Positions 1 through 7,082 of a stretch of DNA of 12,483 nucleotides are shown here, piece by piece. Source of the DNA: Chloroflexota bacterium (GTDB taxonomy: Bacteria > Chloroflexota > Limnocylindria > P2-11E). A model generated the notes under the pieces. It had not been told where the DNA came from and ran no database searches. It worked only from the letters and a program-made list of their open reading frames with translations. The DNA lies in NCBI GenBank assembly GCA_005881085.1, contig VBGU01000003.1:1-12483 (forward strand), written 5' to 3'. Every line of letters starts with the position of its first letter. Position 1 is the first letter of the stretch. The position numbers and the translations under genes are program-made.

Positions 1-1478
1 TTGTCGCCGTCGAGCGCCTGCGCGTAGCACTGCTCGGCTTCCATCCAGAAGTCGCGCTCGAAGCGGGTCTGCAGCTCTTTCGCCTCGCCGCGGAGGCGAT
101 CGGCGCGCGTGTGGTCTCCGTCGATCTCGTAGAGGTCGGCGACGCCCATCTTCGCCGCGTACACGTAGGCCTGGACCTCGACGAGCGCGGCCGGGAGCTT
201 CGACCACTTTCCATCAGGGTCGGAGAGCGACTGCGCCGAGTCCTTCCACCCCTGGCTGCGCATCTCGCCGGGGCGGTGCCCGTACTCGACGTACCCGTCC
301 TTGTCCGGGTCGCCGTAGGTGTCGCACCACGTGAGCGCGCGCTCCGCCGCGGGAAGCAGATCGCGCCAGAGGGCGCGATCGGCGGTCCACTTCACGGCCT
401 CGGCGAAGACGAGCGCGAAGAGCGGCGTCGCGTCGACCGAACCGTAGTAGGGGTGATGCGGCACCTCGCCCAACCGCGCGAGCTCGCCGCGGCGTAGCTC
501 GTGGAAGATCTTGCCCGGCTCCTCCTCGGTGAAGTCGTCGACCTTGTGACCCTGGTAGCTCGCGAGAAGGCGGAGCGTCCCGCGCGCGATGTCGGGATTC
601 CAACCGAGCGTCTGGTACGCCGAGATGAGGCCGTCGCGGCCGAATGGCACCGCGTACCACGGGATGCCTGCGGTTGGGTATGGACCGCTCGGGTGGAACT
701 CGAGGAGGGCGCGCAAGTCGAGCGCGCTCCGCGTGATGAGGCCCTCGTCGAGCACCTCGGAGCTCGTCGTGTACCGCGAGCACGAGCGCAGGAATCGCCG
801 GTAGCGCGCGTTGAGCGCGTCGATCGCGTCGTCGAAACGGTCCGGCGACGCTGCCGCCGCCGCGCCGTCCTCACGGGGTATCGCGGCTAGCTCGAGCTGG
901 AGGAACTGCTGCGGTCCGAGGGTGCGCGCCACGCGGAAGACATTCCCATCGATCGCGTCCGGCGCGGGGCGCAGCGTGATCTCGGTCGTGCGCCGCACGC
1001 CATCCCGGCCGACCCGCTCGAAGACGAGGCCGCCTTCGCGGGGGCCGCGAGTCGACGCAAGCGGGGCGAGACTCAGATCGCGATAGGCGCGGACCGCGAA
1101 CATGTCGCGGAACGCGGCTTCGAACTCGAGCTCGACGACAACGTCGACCGGATGCGGGTTCGCATTGAGCACTCCGATCCGCTCGCGGAGGCCGTCCGCC
1201 AGAAAGCGGGTGCGGCGGATCGAGAGGGTGTCGGCCGCATGCCGCGCCGTTCCGAGCACGGCGCCTTCGGAATGCATGAGCTGGAAGGTCGCGACGTAGT
1301 TCTGCTCGGTGTTGGCCGAGAGCAGGATCGGCCGCGATCGGTTCACCCGAAGCGCGTAACCCGAGAGGTACTGCGTGTCGTGGTAATAGAGGCCGAGCGG
1401 GCTCATCGCGCCGAGCGGTAGGCCCCCGTCATCCTCGGTGACGAGGACGAGCTGGTCCTCCTTTAGGGAGGCCGTCAC
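1..1478 (-). CDS. Amylo-alpha-1,6-glucosidase / glycogen-debranching-type glycoside hydrolase (3' end cut by window)
   Basis: This frame starts at GTG 1478 and stays open to the left edge, giving 492 residues without the C-terminus. Residues 1-200 resemble the GDE_N_bis beta-sandwich domain, with an SLKED...LVTEDDGG opening and a GLYYHDTQYLSGY motif at 29-41. From about 240 an (alpha/alpha)6-barrel glucosidase domain follows, with GIPWYAVPFGRDGLI at 271-285, EEPGKIFHELRRGE at 319-332, YYGSVDATPLF at 344-354 and QGWKDS at 409-414. Proteins of this family are predicted to hydrolyse alpha-glucosidic linkages in the cytoplasm, often annotated as alpha-1,6 debranching. The true substrate cannot be read from sequence. 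The GTG overlaps the stop of the upstream glycosyltransferase (GTGA), so translation is probably coupled. An AAAGGAGG string just inside the gene encodes the family LKED motif and has no start at proper spacing after it, so I keep the GTG. Family assignment is firm; substrate is not. Confidence 0.9.
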   Translation of the reverse strand, partial: MTASLKEDQLVLVTEDDGGLPLGAMSPLGLYYHDTQYLSGYALRVNRSRPILLSANTEQNYVATFQLMHSEGAVLGTARHAADTLSIRRTRFLADGLRERIGVLNANPHPVDVVVELEFEAAFRDMFAVRAYRDLSLAPLASTRGPREGGLVFERVGRDGVRRTTEITLRPAPDAIDGNVFRVARTLGPQQFLQLELAAIPREDGAAAAASPDRFDDAIDALNARYRRFLRSCSRYTTSSEVLDEGLITRSALDLRALLEFHPSGPYPTAGIPWYAVPFGRDGLISAYQTLGWNPDIARGTLRLLASYQGHKVDDFTEEEPGKIFHELRRGELARLGEVPHHPYYGSVDATPLFALVFAEAVKWTADRALWRDLLPAAERALTWCDTYGDPDKDGYVEYGHRPGEMRSQGWKDSAQSLSDPDGKWSKLPAALVEVQAYVYAAKMGVADLYEIDGDHTRADRLRGEAKELQTRFERDFWMEAEQCYAQALDGD

Positions 1479-2728
1479 TCTTGGGGGGCCGGGGGGGCGG
1501 AGCCCCCCCGATCGCCCCAGCGCTCCACGAGGTACGGCTTCGTCTGCTCGAATATCAGCGCCTGCTGCTCGACGACGCGCTCGGCGCCCGCCTGATCGAG
1601 GCCCTGCACCTCGCCGATCAACGCCGCGACCCTCCCAAAGTAAAGCGGAAGGAGCGTGCGCGCGAGCGTCTCGGTGTCGTCGCGCGTCTTGGCCGCCGCG
1701 ACGATCTCGTACACGGCCTTCGCCCAGAAGCGGCTGCCGATCGCGCTCGCGTTGCCGGTCTCGGCGGCCTTTCGCGCGACGTCCCGCGTGTCCGCTGACA
1801 GGATCTCGTCCCATGCCTGGTCCTGTTCCGCGGCGCCCGCTTTGAACTTCTCGACGAGTACCCGAACGCTCGCGTTCACGGCCTCTGGCTCGACCGGTGA
1901 GATGTCGCCGATCACTGGAACGTCGTGCGACCCCGTGACCGTCCGCCAGATTTCGGCGTTCTTCCGAGCGAGCGTGAGCAGCGTTCCGACGACCTGGGTG
2001 AACATCGGTCCGAGATCGGCGCCGGGGTCCTTGGGATCGTGGATCTTCGCGCCGAGGAACGCCTGCGCGACGCGAACGCCTCGCGCGAGCGCGGTCGTCG
2101 TCATGAAGATGTCGATACCGAACTTCGCCACGTCGCTCTCCCACACGGGCTCGCCGAGAAAGATCTTCGCGAGGTCGGCGCTGAAGCCGAACTCGCCGCC
2201 GATCGGCTGACGCACGCGCGCGCCGTACAGCGCACGGGTGAGCGGGTACGCGATCGTGTTGGTGATCGTCCCGTCATGCTTGTGCCTCGCGTAGAGCGGG
2301 GTCACGTAGTCCGCCTCGCCGCGAACGACCGGGCCGATGAGGCGGGCGATCCACTCCGGCGTGATGCTGCGGAGGTCGCTGTCCACCACCGCGCAGGCCT
2401 TCGCATCGAGGAGCGTGACGGCCTCGAAGATCGCGCGGAAGGCCGAGCCTTTGCCGGACTTTCCCTGATAGCGTCCCGCGATGGTGGGCACGCCGTCCCC
2501 GGATGCGCGCACCCGGTCGGGCGTGCCGTCCTCGGATCCGCCGTCCGCGTTCACGATCACGGCGCGCATCTCGGGGAAGTTGCGGCGCAGCCCCTCGGAC
2601 GCCGCCTCGGTCACGTGACCGATCGTCGCGGCGTTGCGAAAGCTCGGTATGCCGACGACGAGGTCCGCGCGCCGCTGCGTCCGCAGCGCCTCGCGCATGT
2701 CGTCGGCCAGCGCCGAAGGCAAAGACAC
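1475..2728 (-). CDS. GT81/GT2-like glycosyltransferase (glucosyl-3-phosphoglycerate synthase-like)
   Basis: A GT-A fold nucleotide-sugar transferase of 417 residues if started at GTG 2728, or 407 from ATG 2698. In GTG numbering the nucleotide-binding strand VVGIPSF is at 24-30, NADGGSEDGT at 60-69, a GKSGKG loop at 89-94, the metal-binding DSD at 116-118 followed by LRSITPEW, and RQPIGGEFG at 173-181. The VDSDLR...TPEW and QPIGGEFG blocks recall GT81 enzymes, which move glucose to 3-phosphoglycerate or related acceptors, as in compatible-solute and methylglucose lipopolysaccharide pathways. Donor and acceptor here are inferred at best. No signal peptide or membrane segment is visible, so it is probably cytoplasmic. 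The frame stays open to 2863, but the extra residues overlap dedA and look unlike protein. GTG is preferred because a -10-like TATCGT lies 9 bases upstream. The C-terminal tail GGSAPPAPQE is encoded by a GC hairpin and is probably not functional. Confidence 0.82.
   Translation of the reverse strand: MSLPSALADDMREALRTQRRADLVVGIPSFRNAATIGHVTEAASEGLRRNFPEMRAVIVNADGGSEDGTPDRVRASGDGVPTIAGRYQGKSGKGSAFRAIFEAVTLLDAKACAVVDSDLRSITPEWIARLIGPVVRGEADYVTPLYARHKHDGTITNTIAYPLTRALYGARVRQPIGGEFGFSADLAKIFLGEPVWESDVAKFGIDIFMTTTALARGVRVAQAFLGAKIHDPKDPGADLGPMFTQVVGTLLTLARKNAEIWRTVTGSHDVPVIGDISPVEPEAVNASVRVLVEKFKAGAAEQDQAWDEILSADTRDVARKAAETGNASAIGSRFWAKAVYEIVAAAKTRDDTETLARTLLPLYFGRVAALIGEVQGLDQAGAERVVEQQALIFEQTKPYLVERWGDRGGSAPPAPQE
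1491..1509. repeat. Strong GC hairpin at a coupled gene junction
   Basis: A run of seven G plus C (1491-1498), the loop GGA (1499-1501) and its exact complement (1502-1509) form a perfect 8-bp stem. On the minus strand it encodes the last residues of the glycosyltransferase and ends 13 bases before the debranching-enzyme GTG. It has no T-tract on either side, so it is not a classical terminator. In mRNA it would cover the usual ribosome-binding position of the downstream gene, so ribosomes finishing the upstream gene would have to open it. That role is inference. Confidence 0.6.
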
Positions 2729-2736
2729 GGCTTGAC

Positions 2737-2743
2737 TACGATA
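2737..2743. promoter_or_regulatory. Putative bidirectional -10 element (TACGATA) between divergent genes
   Basis: The heptamer has the symmetric form TANNNTA. On the plus strand TACGAT (2737-2742) lies 8 bases before the dedA TTG. On the minus strand TATCGT (2743-2738) lies 9 bases before the glycosyltransferase GTG. Both spacings put the predicted transcription start at or within a few bases of the start codon, fitting leaderless mRNAs. No convincing -35 box was identified for either direction. Bacterial bidirectional promoters sharing a symmetric -10 are known; its use here is inferred. Confidence 0.45.
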
Positions 2744-2750
2744 CGGAGAC

Positions 2751-3386
2751 TTGATCGAGGCCGTCGACCAATTTGTCCTTCCCTTGATCGACTCGCTGTA
2801 CGGTCGTTTCGGGTACCTCGGCGTGGTGATCGCCATGACCATCGAAAGCGCCGCGATCCCCATCCCGTCCGAGCTGATCCTCCCGTTCGCCGGTTGGAGC
2901 GTCTCGCGGGGCGTGATCGAGCCCCTGACCGGCGGACCCTGGACCTATTGGGGCGCGGTCCTCGCCGGCGTGATCGGAAACACGGCTGGCTCCCTCGTCA
3001 GCTATGCCGTCGGGGCGTTCGGCGGTCGCCCCCTCCTCGAGCGCTACGGGCGTTACCTGCTGATCAGCTCTGGCGACCTCGAAACGGCGGACCGCTGGTT
3101 CGCCCGCTGGGGGGACTTGACGGTGCTCTTCTCGCGGATGCTCCCGATCGTGCGCACGTTCATCTCAGTGCCGGCGGGCATCGCGCACATGCCGCTCTGG
3201 CGCTTTCTCGTCTTCTCCATCGTCGGCGCGGTGCCGTGGGTGATGCTGCTCGTCTGGGCCGGGATGGTCCTAGGCGATAACTGGCAGGACCTAAAACATC
3301 AGCTGCGAGGCCTCGACTACATCGTCGCCGGCCTCATCGTCGTCGGCGTCGCTCTTTTCGTCTGGCGTCACCTGCGTTCGCGTTGA
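2751..3386 (+). CDS. DedA family membrane protein
   Basis: A 211-residue DedA/SNARE-associated (VTT) family membrane protein. Diagnostic blocks are ESAAIPIPSE at 32-41 with both conserved glutamates, the GNTAGSLVSYAVGAFGG segment at 76-92, and FSRML...VRTFISVPAG at 127-143 with the conserved arginines R129 and R135. Hydrophobic spans follow at about 148-174 and 190-205. DedA proteins are linked to proton-motive-force-dependent membrane homeostasis, and some members flip undecaprenyl phosphate back across the membrane; whether this one does is inference. The start is TTG 2751, which gives the normal length and N-terminus; a GGAG only 2 bases upstream is too close to be a good ribosome site. 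The stop overlaps the next gene's TTG by 4 bases (TTGA), so the two are probably co-translated. Pairing with a PAP2 phosphatase domain fits lipid-carrier recycling. Confidence 0.92.
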   Translation: MIEAVDQFVLPLIDSLYGRFGYLGVVIAMTIESAAIPIPSELILPFAGWSVSRGVIEPLTGGPWTYWGAVLAGVIGNTAGSLVSYAVGAFGGRPLLERYGRYLLISSGDLETADRWFARWGDLTVLFSRMLPIVRTFISVPAGIAHMPLWRFLVFSIVGAVPWVMLLVWAGMVLGDNWQDLKHQLRGLDYIVAGLIVVGVALFVWRHLRSR

Positions 3387-6300
3387 ACGATCTCCTCTCC
3401 GCTCTCGGCAACTTCGACACCCAGCTCTACCTCGCCATCGCCGAGCAGCGCAACTTTGTCACTTCGGTCATTGCCGTCGCCCTCACCTATCTGAACTGGG
3501 ACGGCTTCTTTTGGTGGATCCTCGCGTTCCTTCTCCTTCGCTCGCGCGGGCTGAACCGCCGCGGCATCGCCGCGACGGCGACCGTCGTGTTGGCGATGGT
3601 CGATGCCTGGGCGATCGACGAGCTGATCAAGCTCGTCGTCCGACGGCCGCGCCCATTCGAGGCGCTCGCGAATGCCCCCGGCGCGTTGCCCGCGCCGGAG
3701 ACCGTCATCGCGCATCCCTCGTCGTACTCGTTCCCATCAGGCGACGCCGCCCTCGCGATGGGCGCGGCTGTCGCGTTCGCGTACGTCACCCCGAAGTACC
3801 GCGTGCCGATCCTGTTGCTCGGCATCTCGGCGGCCCTGGCGCGGGTCGTCGTCGGCGTGCATTACCCCTTCGACGTGCTCGGCGGCATGATCGTCGGCAT
3901 CGTCTCCGGCCTTCTCGCGCCGCAGGCTGTTGCCCTTGTGCGGCGGCGCCTCCGGTGGCGCGCGTTCGTGATCCCGCACACGCATTGGGATCGCGAGTGG
4001 TACGAACGCTTCGAGGGCTACCGCGCACGGCTCGTCCCGATGGTCTCGCGCCTCCTCGACCTTCTCGAGCGCGATCCCGGCTTCCGCTCGTTCACCTTCG
4101 ACGGTCAGACGATCGCCATCCAGGATTATCTCGAGAAGCGACCCGCCGACGTGCCCCGTGTCTCGGCGCTCGTACGATCCGATCGCCTCCTCATCGGCCC
4201 GTGGCATGTCCTGGCGGATCTTCTCCTGGTCTCGGGCGAGTCGATCGTTCGCAACCTTCAGGAGGGGCTGCGGAGCGCAGGCGAACTCGGGCGCGCCGCC
4301 CGCGTCGCGTATGTCGCCGACCCGTTCGGCCATCCCGCGCAGCTGCCGCAGATCCTCCGCGCGTTCGGATACGACACCTATGTCTTCGCGCGCGGTATGG
4401 GCGACGAAGGCGAATCCGTGGGCAGCGAGTTCTGGTGGGTGTCGCCGTCGGGAGACCGGGTGCGGGCCGCACATCTCGTCGATCACTACTCGAACGCCCT
4501 GCCGCTCGTCGGTCCCGCGGACGAAGATCCCGCCGCGTTGCGCCGCCGCGTGCGCGCGAAGACCGCGCGCATCCTCGATCGGCTCACGCCGTACGCGAAC
4601 GGCGACGCGATCCTTCTGATGGTCGGCGACGACCACGTCGAGGCGTACGCGCGCCTGCCGGAGGCGGTACGCGAGATGCGACAGGTGTTCCCCAACGTCG
4701 ACGCGCGGATCGCGAGCCTCGAGGAGTTCGCCGCGGAGATGCCTGCGCTTCAGCATGAGGTGAGCGGCGAGATCGCGAGCGGCCGCTACCGCCCGATCCT
4801 CCGCGGCGTGAACTCGACGCGGGTGTGGATCAAGCAGGAGAACGTCGCGTGCGAGCGTCTGCTTATCGAACGGTGCGAGCCGCTCGACGCGCTCACCGGC
4901 GGCACGGCGCGAGACGAGCTCCGCGACCTCTGGCGAATGCTTCTCCAGAACCACCCGCACGACTCGATCTGCGGCTGCTCCATCGACGCGGTCCACGACG
5001 TGGACATGGCGCCGCGGTTCGCCTACGTGCGTGAGCACGGCGAGGCGCTCGCGAGCCGGCTGCTCGAGCGCCTCGCCGGTCGAGGCAGCTTCCCGATGCT
5101 CTGGAATCCGCTTCCGTGGGCTCGCGACGCGGTCGTGGCGATCGACGGACGTCCCACCCGCGTGCGCGCCGGCGGGCTGGGGCTATCGCCGGCGGTCGCG
5201 GCGGAGGGCGACTCGCGGGTCAAGGCCGACGGGGAGGCCGCGATCGAGAACGGCCCTCTGCGCGTGGAGGTCGACGCCGACGGAAGCTTCATTGTCGTTG
5301 ACAGGGCGACCGGAGAACGGGGTGGCCGCCAGAACCGCCTCATCTCCGAGGGCGACCGCGGCGACGAGTACACGTATTCCTACGCCGGGCCCACCGTTGG
5401 ATCCGAAGGCCTCTCCGGTACGCGCGCGACGTCCGTCACCGGCGACCGCGCGACCGCGACGGTCGAGCTCGTGCTGCGCCTCCCGGCGCGGCTCCGCGAC
5501 GATCGCCTTGCACGCTCGCCCGAGCTCGTGGATTGCCTGATCCACATGGAGATTTCGCTCGACGCGGGCGAGCGGCGGGTCGACGTCACCCTTCAGGTCG
5601 ACAACCGCGCGAGCGACCACCGCCTGCGCGTCCTGTGCGAGACCGGCACCCGGGCGCTCACGCACCAGACCGGCGCGGCGTTCGCGCTGCTCGAGCGGTC
5701 GAACCGCTTCGAGGTGCGCAAGCGCTGGATCGAGCCGCCGACGTCGGAGGCCTGCCTCCATGACTTCGTCGCCGTGAAGGGCGCGACGAAGGGTCTGGCT
5801 GTTGGGGTCGACGGCCTGCGCGAGTACTCGGTCCTGCACGACGGCGGCACCATCGCGATCACTTTGCTGCGCGCCGTAGGTTCCCTCTCGCGGGGCGATC
5901 TTCCCGAACGCAAAGGGCACGCCGGCCCGGAGCTCGCGACACCGTCGGCGCAATGCATCGGTTCACGCGCGTACCGCTACGCGGTGGTCCCACTCGGTGA
6001 GGAGATCGGCGTCACCGGCGCTGCCCGCTCCGTCCGCGAGTGGTTGTCGCCGCCGCTCGTGATCTCGGGCGATGGCCATTCCCGTACCTTCGTCTACTTC
6101 GTCGATCCCGCCACGCCGCTCGTCTTGACCGCGCTGCGCGCCGGGCCCGATGGATCCCTCGTCGTGCGGCTCGCGAACCCACACCGTGAGGAGGCGATCG
6201 GCGAGCTCCTCTTCGACAGAGCGATCCGCGCATCGCGCTCGGTCGACCTGCGCGAAGGGGATCTCGGCCTCGGCAACACCGGGCTCGACGTGATCCGCAC

Positions 6301-6388
6301 CGCGGCTCCGCTCGACGTCGATGGAGACCTCGCCCGTGTGCGGCTGCAGCCGTTCGAGATCGGTACCTGGCTCGTGCAGCTCTCTTAG
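3383..6388 (+). CDS. PAP2-type membrane phosphatase fused to GH38 alpha-mannosidase
   Basis: One uninterrupted 1001-residue frame encodes two proteins that are normally separate. Residues 1-188 are a PAP2 phosphatase with several hydrophobic spans and the three acid-phosphatase motifs: K83-x6-R90-P91, PSGD at 118-121 (usually PSGH), and R154...H160...D164. It should remove phosphate from a lipid pyrophosphate or phosphate, such as undecaprenyl diphosphate. Residues 194-1001 are a full-length GH38 alpha-mannosidase: HTHWDREWY at 199-207 with zinc ligands H201 and D203, the predicted nucleophile D313 in ADPFGH, and NHPHDSICG at 523-531. Beta-rich C-terminal domains follow. The junction VRRRLRWR right after the last membrane span suggests, by the positive-inside rule, that the mannosidase lies in the cytoplasm. 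The TTG start overlaps the dedA stop (TTGA). Alternatively, the GH38 part could also be made from an internal GTG in the 3938-3968 region. Domain calls are firm; physiological fusion is not proven. Confidence 0.88.
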   Translation: MNDLLSALGNFDTQLYLAIAEQRNFVTSVIAVALTYLNWDGFFWWILAFLLLRSRGLNRRGIAATATVVLAMVDAWAIDELIKLVVRRPRPFEALANAPGALPAPETVIAHPSSYSFPSGDAALAMGAAVAFAYVTPKYRVPILLLGISAALARVVVGVHYPFDVLGGMIVGIVSGLLAPQAVALVRRRLRWRAFVIPHTHWDREWYERFEGYRARLVPMVSRLLDLLERDPGFRSFTFDGQTIAIQDYLEKRPADVPRVSALVRSDRLLIGPWHVLADLLLVSGESIVRNLQEGLRSAGELGRAARVAYVADPFGHPAQLPQILRAFGYDTYVFARGMGDEGESVGSEFWWVSPSGDRVRAAHLVDHYSNALPLVGPADEDPAALRRRVRAKTARILDRLTPYANGDAILLMVGDDHVEAYARLPEAVREMRQVFPNVDARIASLEEFAAEMPALQHEVSGEIASGRYRPILRGVNSTRVWIKQENVACERLLIERCEPLDALTGGTARDELRDLWRMLLQNHPHDSICGCSIDAVHDVDMAPRFAYVREHGEALASRLLERLAGRGSFPMLWNPLPWARDAVVAIDGRPTRVRAGGLGLSPAVAAEGDSRVKADGEAAIENGPLRVEVDADGSFIVVDRATGERGGRQNRLISEGDRGDEYTYSYAGPTVGSEGLSGTRATSVTGDRATATVELVLRLPARLRDDRLARSPELVDCLIHMEISLDAGERRVDVTLQVDNRASDHRLRVLCETGTRALTHQTGAAFALLERSNRFEVRKRWIEPPTSEACLHDFVAVKGATKGLAVGVDGLREYSVLHDGGTIAITLLRAVGSLSRGDLPERKGHAGPELATPSAQCIGSRAYRYAVVPLGEEIGVTGAARSVREWLSPPLVISGDGHSRTFVYFVDPATPLVLTALRAGPDGSLVVRLANPHREEAIGELLFDRAIRASRSVDLREGDLGLGNTGLDVIRTAAPLDVDGDLARVRLQPFEIGTWLVQLS

Positions 6389-6397
6389 AGACCGTGC

Positions 6398-6455
6398 GCA
6401 CGAATATGCGACAGGTCTCGCACGAATGTGCGACGTCTTCGCACGAATTGAGGAC
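6398..6455. repeat. Three tandem GCACGAAT palindromes, probable operator array
   Basis: Copies begin at 6398, 6420 and 6441: GCACGAATATGCGAC, GCACGAATGTGCGAC and GCACGAATTGAGGAC. They are 22 and 21 bases apart, about two helical turns, so all face the same side of the DNA. The middle copy is a perfect inverted repeat, TCGCAC-GAAT-GTGCGA (6418-6433); the first is near-perfect; the third keeps only the left half. The array lies between the mannosidase stop and a -10-like box before the secreted-protein gene. This is what binding sites for a dimeric repressor or activator look like. I do not recognise the regulator; the half-site differs from the usual LexA box. Confidence 0.6.
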
Positions 6456-6477
6456 AGACACGGCGCCGTTCGCCGTC

Positions 6478-6483
6478 TAGGGT
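6478..6483 (+). promoter_or_regulatory. Putative -10 box (TAGGGT) for the secreted-protein gene
   Basis: TAGGGT fits TANNNT and ends 7 bases before the GTG at 6491, so transcription would begin at or next to the start codon, giving a leaderless message. A TTGAGG at 6448-6453 resembles a -35 box, but the 24-base spacing is too long for a normal pair. The upstream palindromes would sit where a regulator could act on this promoter. Confidence 0.4.
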
Positions 6484-6490
6484 TTCGTTC

Positions 6491-7012
6491 GTGCCAAAGG
6501 TCATCGCGAGTTTTCTCTGCGCATTCGGTCTCATGGCCGCGCTCGCCGTCTCCGCGAGCGCTGAGGGAGGGCCTCCGTATCGGCGGACCACGCCGCGGGG
6601 ATCATTTGGTGCGGACGGGCCGGAGCTCGTCGTAGGTGTTCCCGGTGGTCGCGCGTGGGGTATCGAGAGCGCGCTCATCCCCGTGCCCGACCAGCACGCT
6701 GGATTCCGCGCGACGGTCGAGGTCTCCGACCCGAAGGTCCGCGAAGCGTTCATCCGAGTCGCCTGGTACGACCGCGCGACCGGAAGACCGCGGCAGTTCG
6801 CTCTCAGCGACGCGCGATTCGTGAGAGCCGGCGAGACTGCGACGCTCGAGGTCGCGCTCGATCCGCCGGCCGGCGCGGTCGCCTATCGGGTCCGCGTGCT
6901 GGCCCGTTTGCGCACGCCGGACGCGCTCTCAGCCGCCGACGCGGTAACGGTCACGCTGTCGGCGCCGTATGTGCGGCCCGCGCGCGTTCCGCCCACTCGG
7001 CTGCTGCCATGA
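6491..7012 (+). CDS. Small secreted protein of unknown function
   Basis: A 173-residue protein starting at GTG 6491. Residues 1-24 form a Sec signal peptide: lysine at 3, a hydrophobic core at 5-20 (IASFLCAFGLMAALAV), and a SASA|EGG cleavage site. The cysteine at 10 lies inside the hydrophobic core, so this is not a lipoprotein signal. The mature part of about 149 residues has alternating short hydrophobic strands (for example FRATVEV, AFIRVAWYD, ATLEVALDPP, VAYRVRVLARL) that suggest a single beta-sandwich or Ig-like domain, and it ends in a Pro/Arg-rich tail. I do not recognise a family or catalytic motif. The gene stands alone, with its own putative promoter and the palindromic array upstream. 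No Shine-Dalgarno precedes the GTG, which supports leaderless initiation. It is predicted to be extracytoplasmic; its function is unknown. Confidence 0.7.
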   Translation: MPKVIASFLCAFGLMAALAVSASAEGGPPYRRTTPRGSFGADGPELVVGVPGGRAWGIESALIPVPDQHAGFRATVEVSDPKVREAFIRVAWYDRATGRPRQFALSDARFVRAGETATLEVALDPPAGAVAYRVRVLARLRTPDALSAADAVTVTLSAPYVRPARVPPTRLLP

Positions 7013-7033
7013 GGGCCGCGGCAGGCCGGGACG

Positions 7034-7075
7034 CCCAGCGCCTGACAGGCGATGTGCCCGCCGGGCCGGGCTGGG
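7034..7075. repeat. Nested inverted repeats between secreted-protein and ABC ATPase genes
   Basis: The perfect inverted repeat CGCCTG-A-CAGGCG (7039-7051) and a smaller GCCC-GCC-GGGC (7056-7066) are enclosed by CCCAGC (7034-7039) and GCTGGG (7070-7075). In RNA this could fold into a branched structure. It lies in the 79-bp gap downstream of the secreted-protein stop and upstream of the putative ATPase -10. It could be a protein-binding site or a stabilising 3' structure. No T-tract follows, so a classical terminator is unlikely. Confidence 0.35.
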
Positions 7076-7076
7076 A

Positions 7077-7082
7077 CATACT
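7077..7082 (+). promoter_or_regulatory. Putative -10 box (CATACT) for the ABC ATPase operon
   Basis: CATACT matches four of six positions of TATAAT and ends 9 bases before the ATG at 7092. No Shine-Dalgarno better than GGCAAG precedes that ATG, so a leaderless or very short leader is plausible. The -35 region is GC-rich and unrecognisable. Confidence 0.35.

Noticed and set aside
2729..2863. Upstream extension of the glycosyltransferase to ATG 2863
   Set aside because: It would overlap the DedA N-terminus on the opposite strand, and the added residues lack the composition of a GT-A domain start.
1925..3280. Long plus-strand open frame of 451 codons opposite the glycosyltransferase and across dedA
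   Set aside because: Composition is Arg/Asp/His-rich with no family motif; it is the high-GC shadow of two well-supported genes.
3511..4758. Plus-strand 415-codon frame within the PAP2-GH38 gene
   Set aside because: Arg/Pro-rich shadow frame without motifs; the PAP2 and GH38 catalytic motifs are all in the other frame.
3737..5038. Minus-strand 433-codon frame opposite the GH38 domain
   Set aside because: Shadow of conserved GH38 coding; no start signal and no recognisable family.
6398..6455. Palindrome array as a CRISPR or LexA/SOS box
   Set aside because: Only three copies with 6-7 base gaps, too short for CRISPR spacers; the half-site TCGCAC differs from the usual GAAC-type LexA box, so no regulator is named.
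7039..7075. Rho-independent terminator after the secreted-protein gene
   Set aside because: Inverted repeats are present but no T-tract follows on the plus strand.
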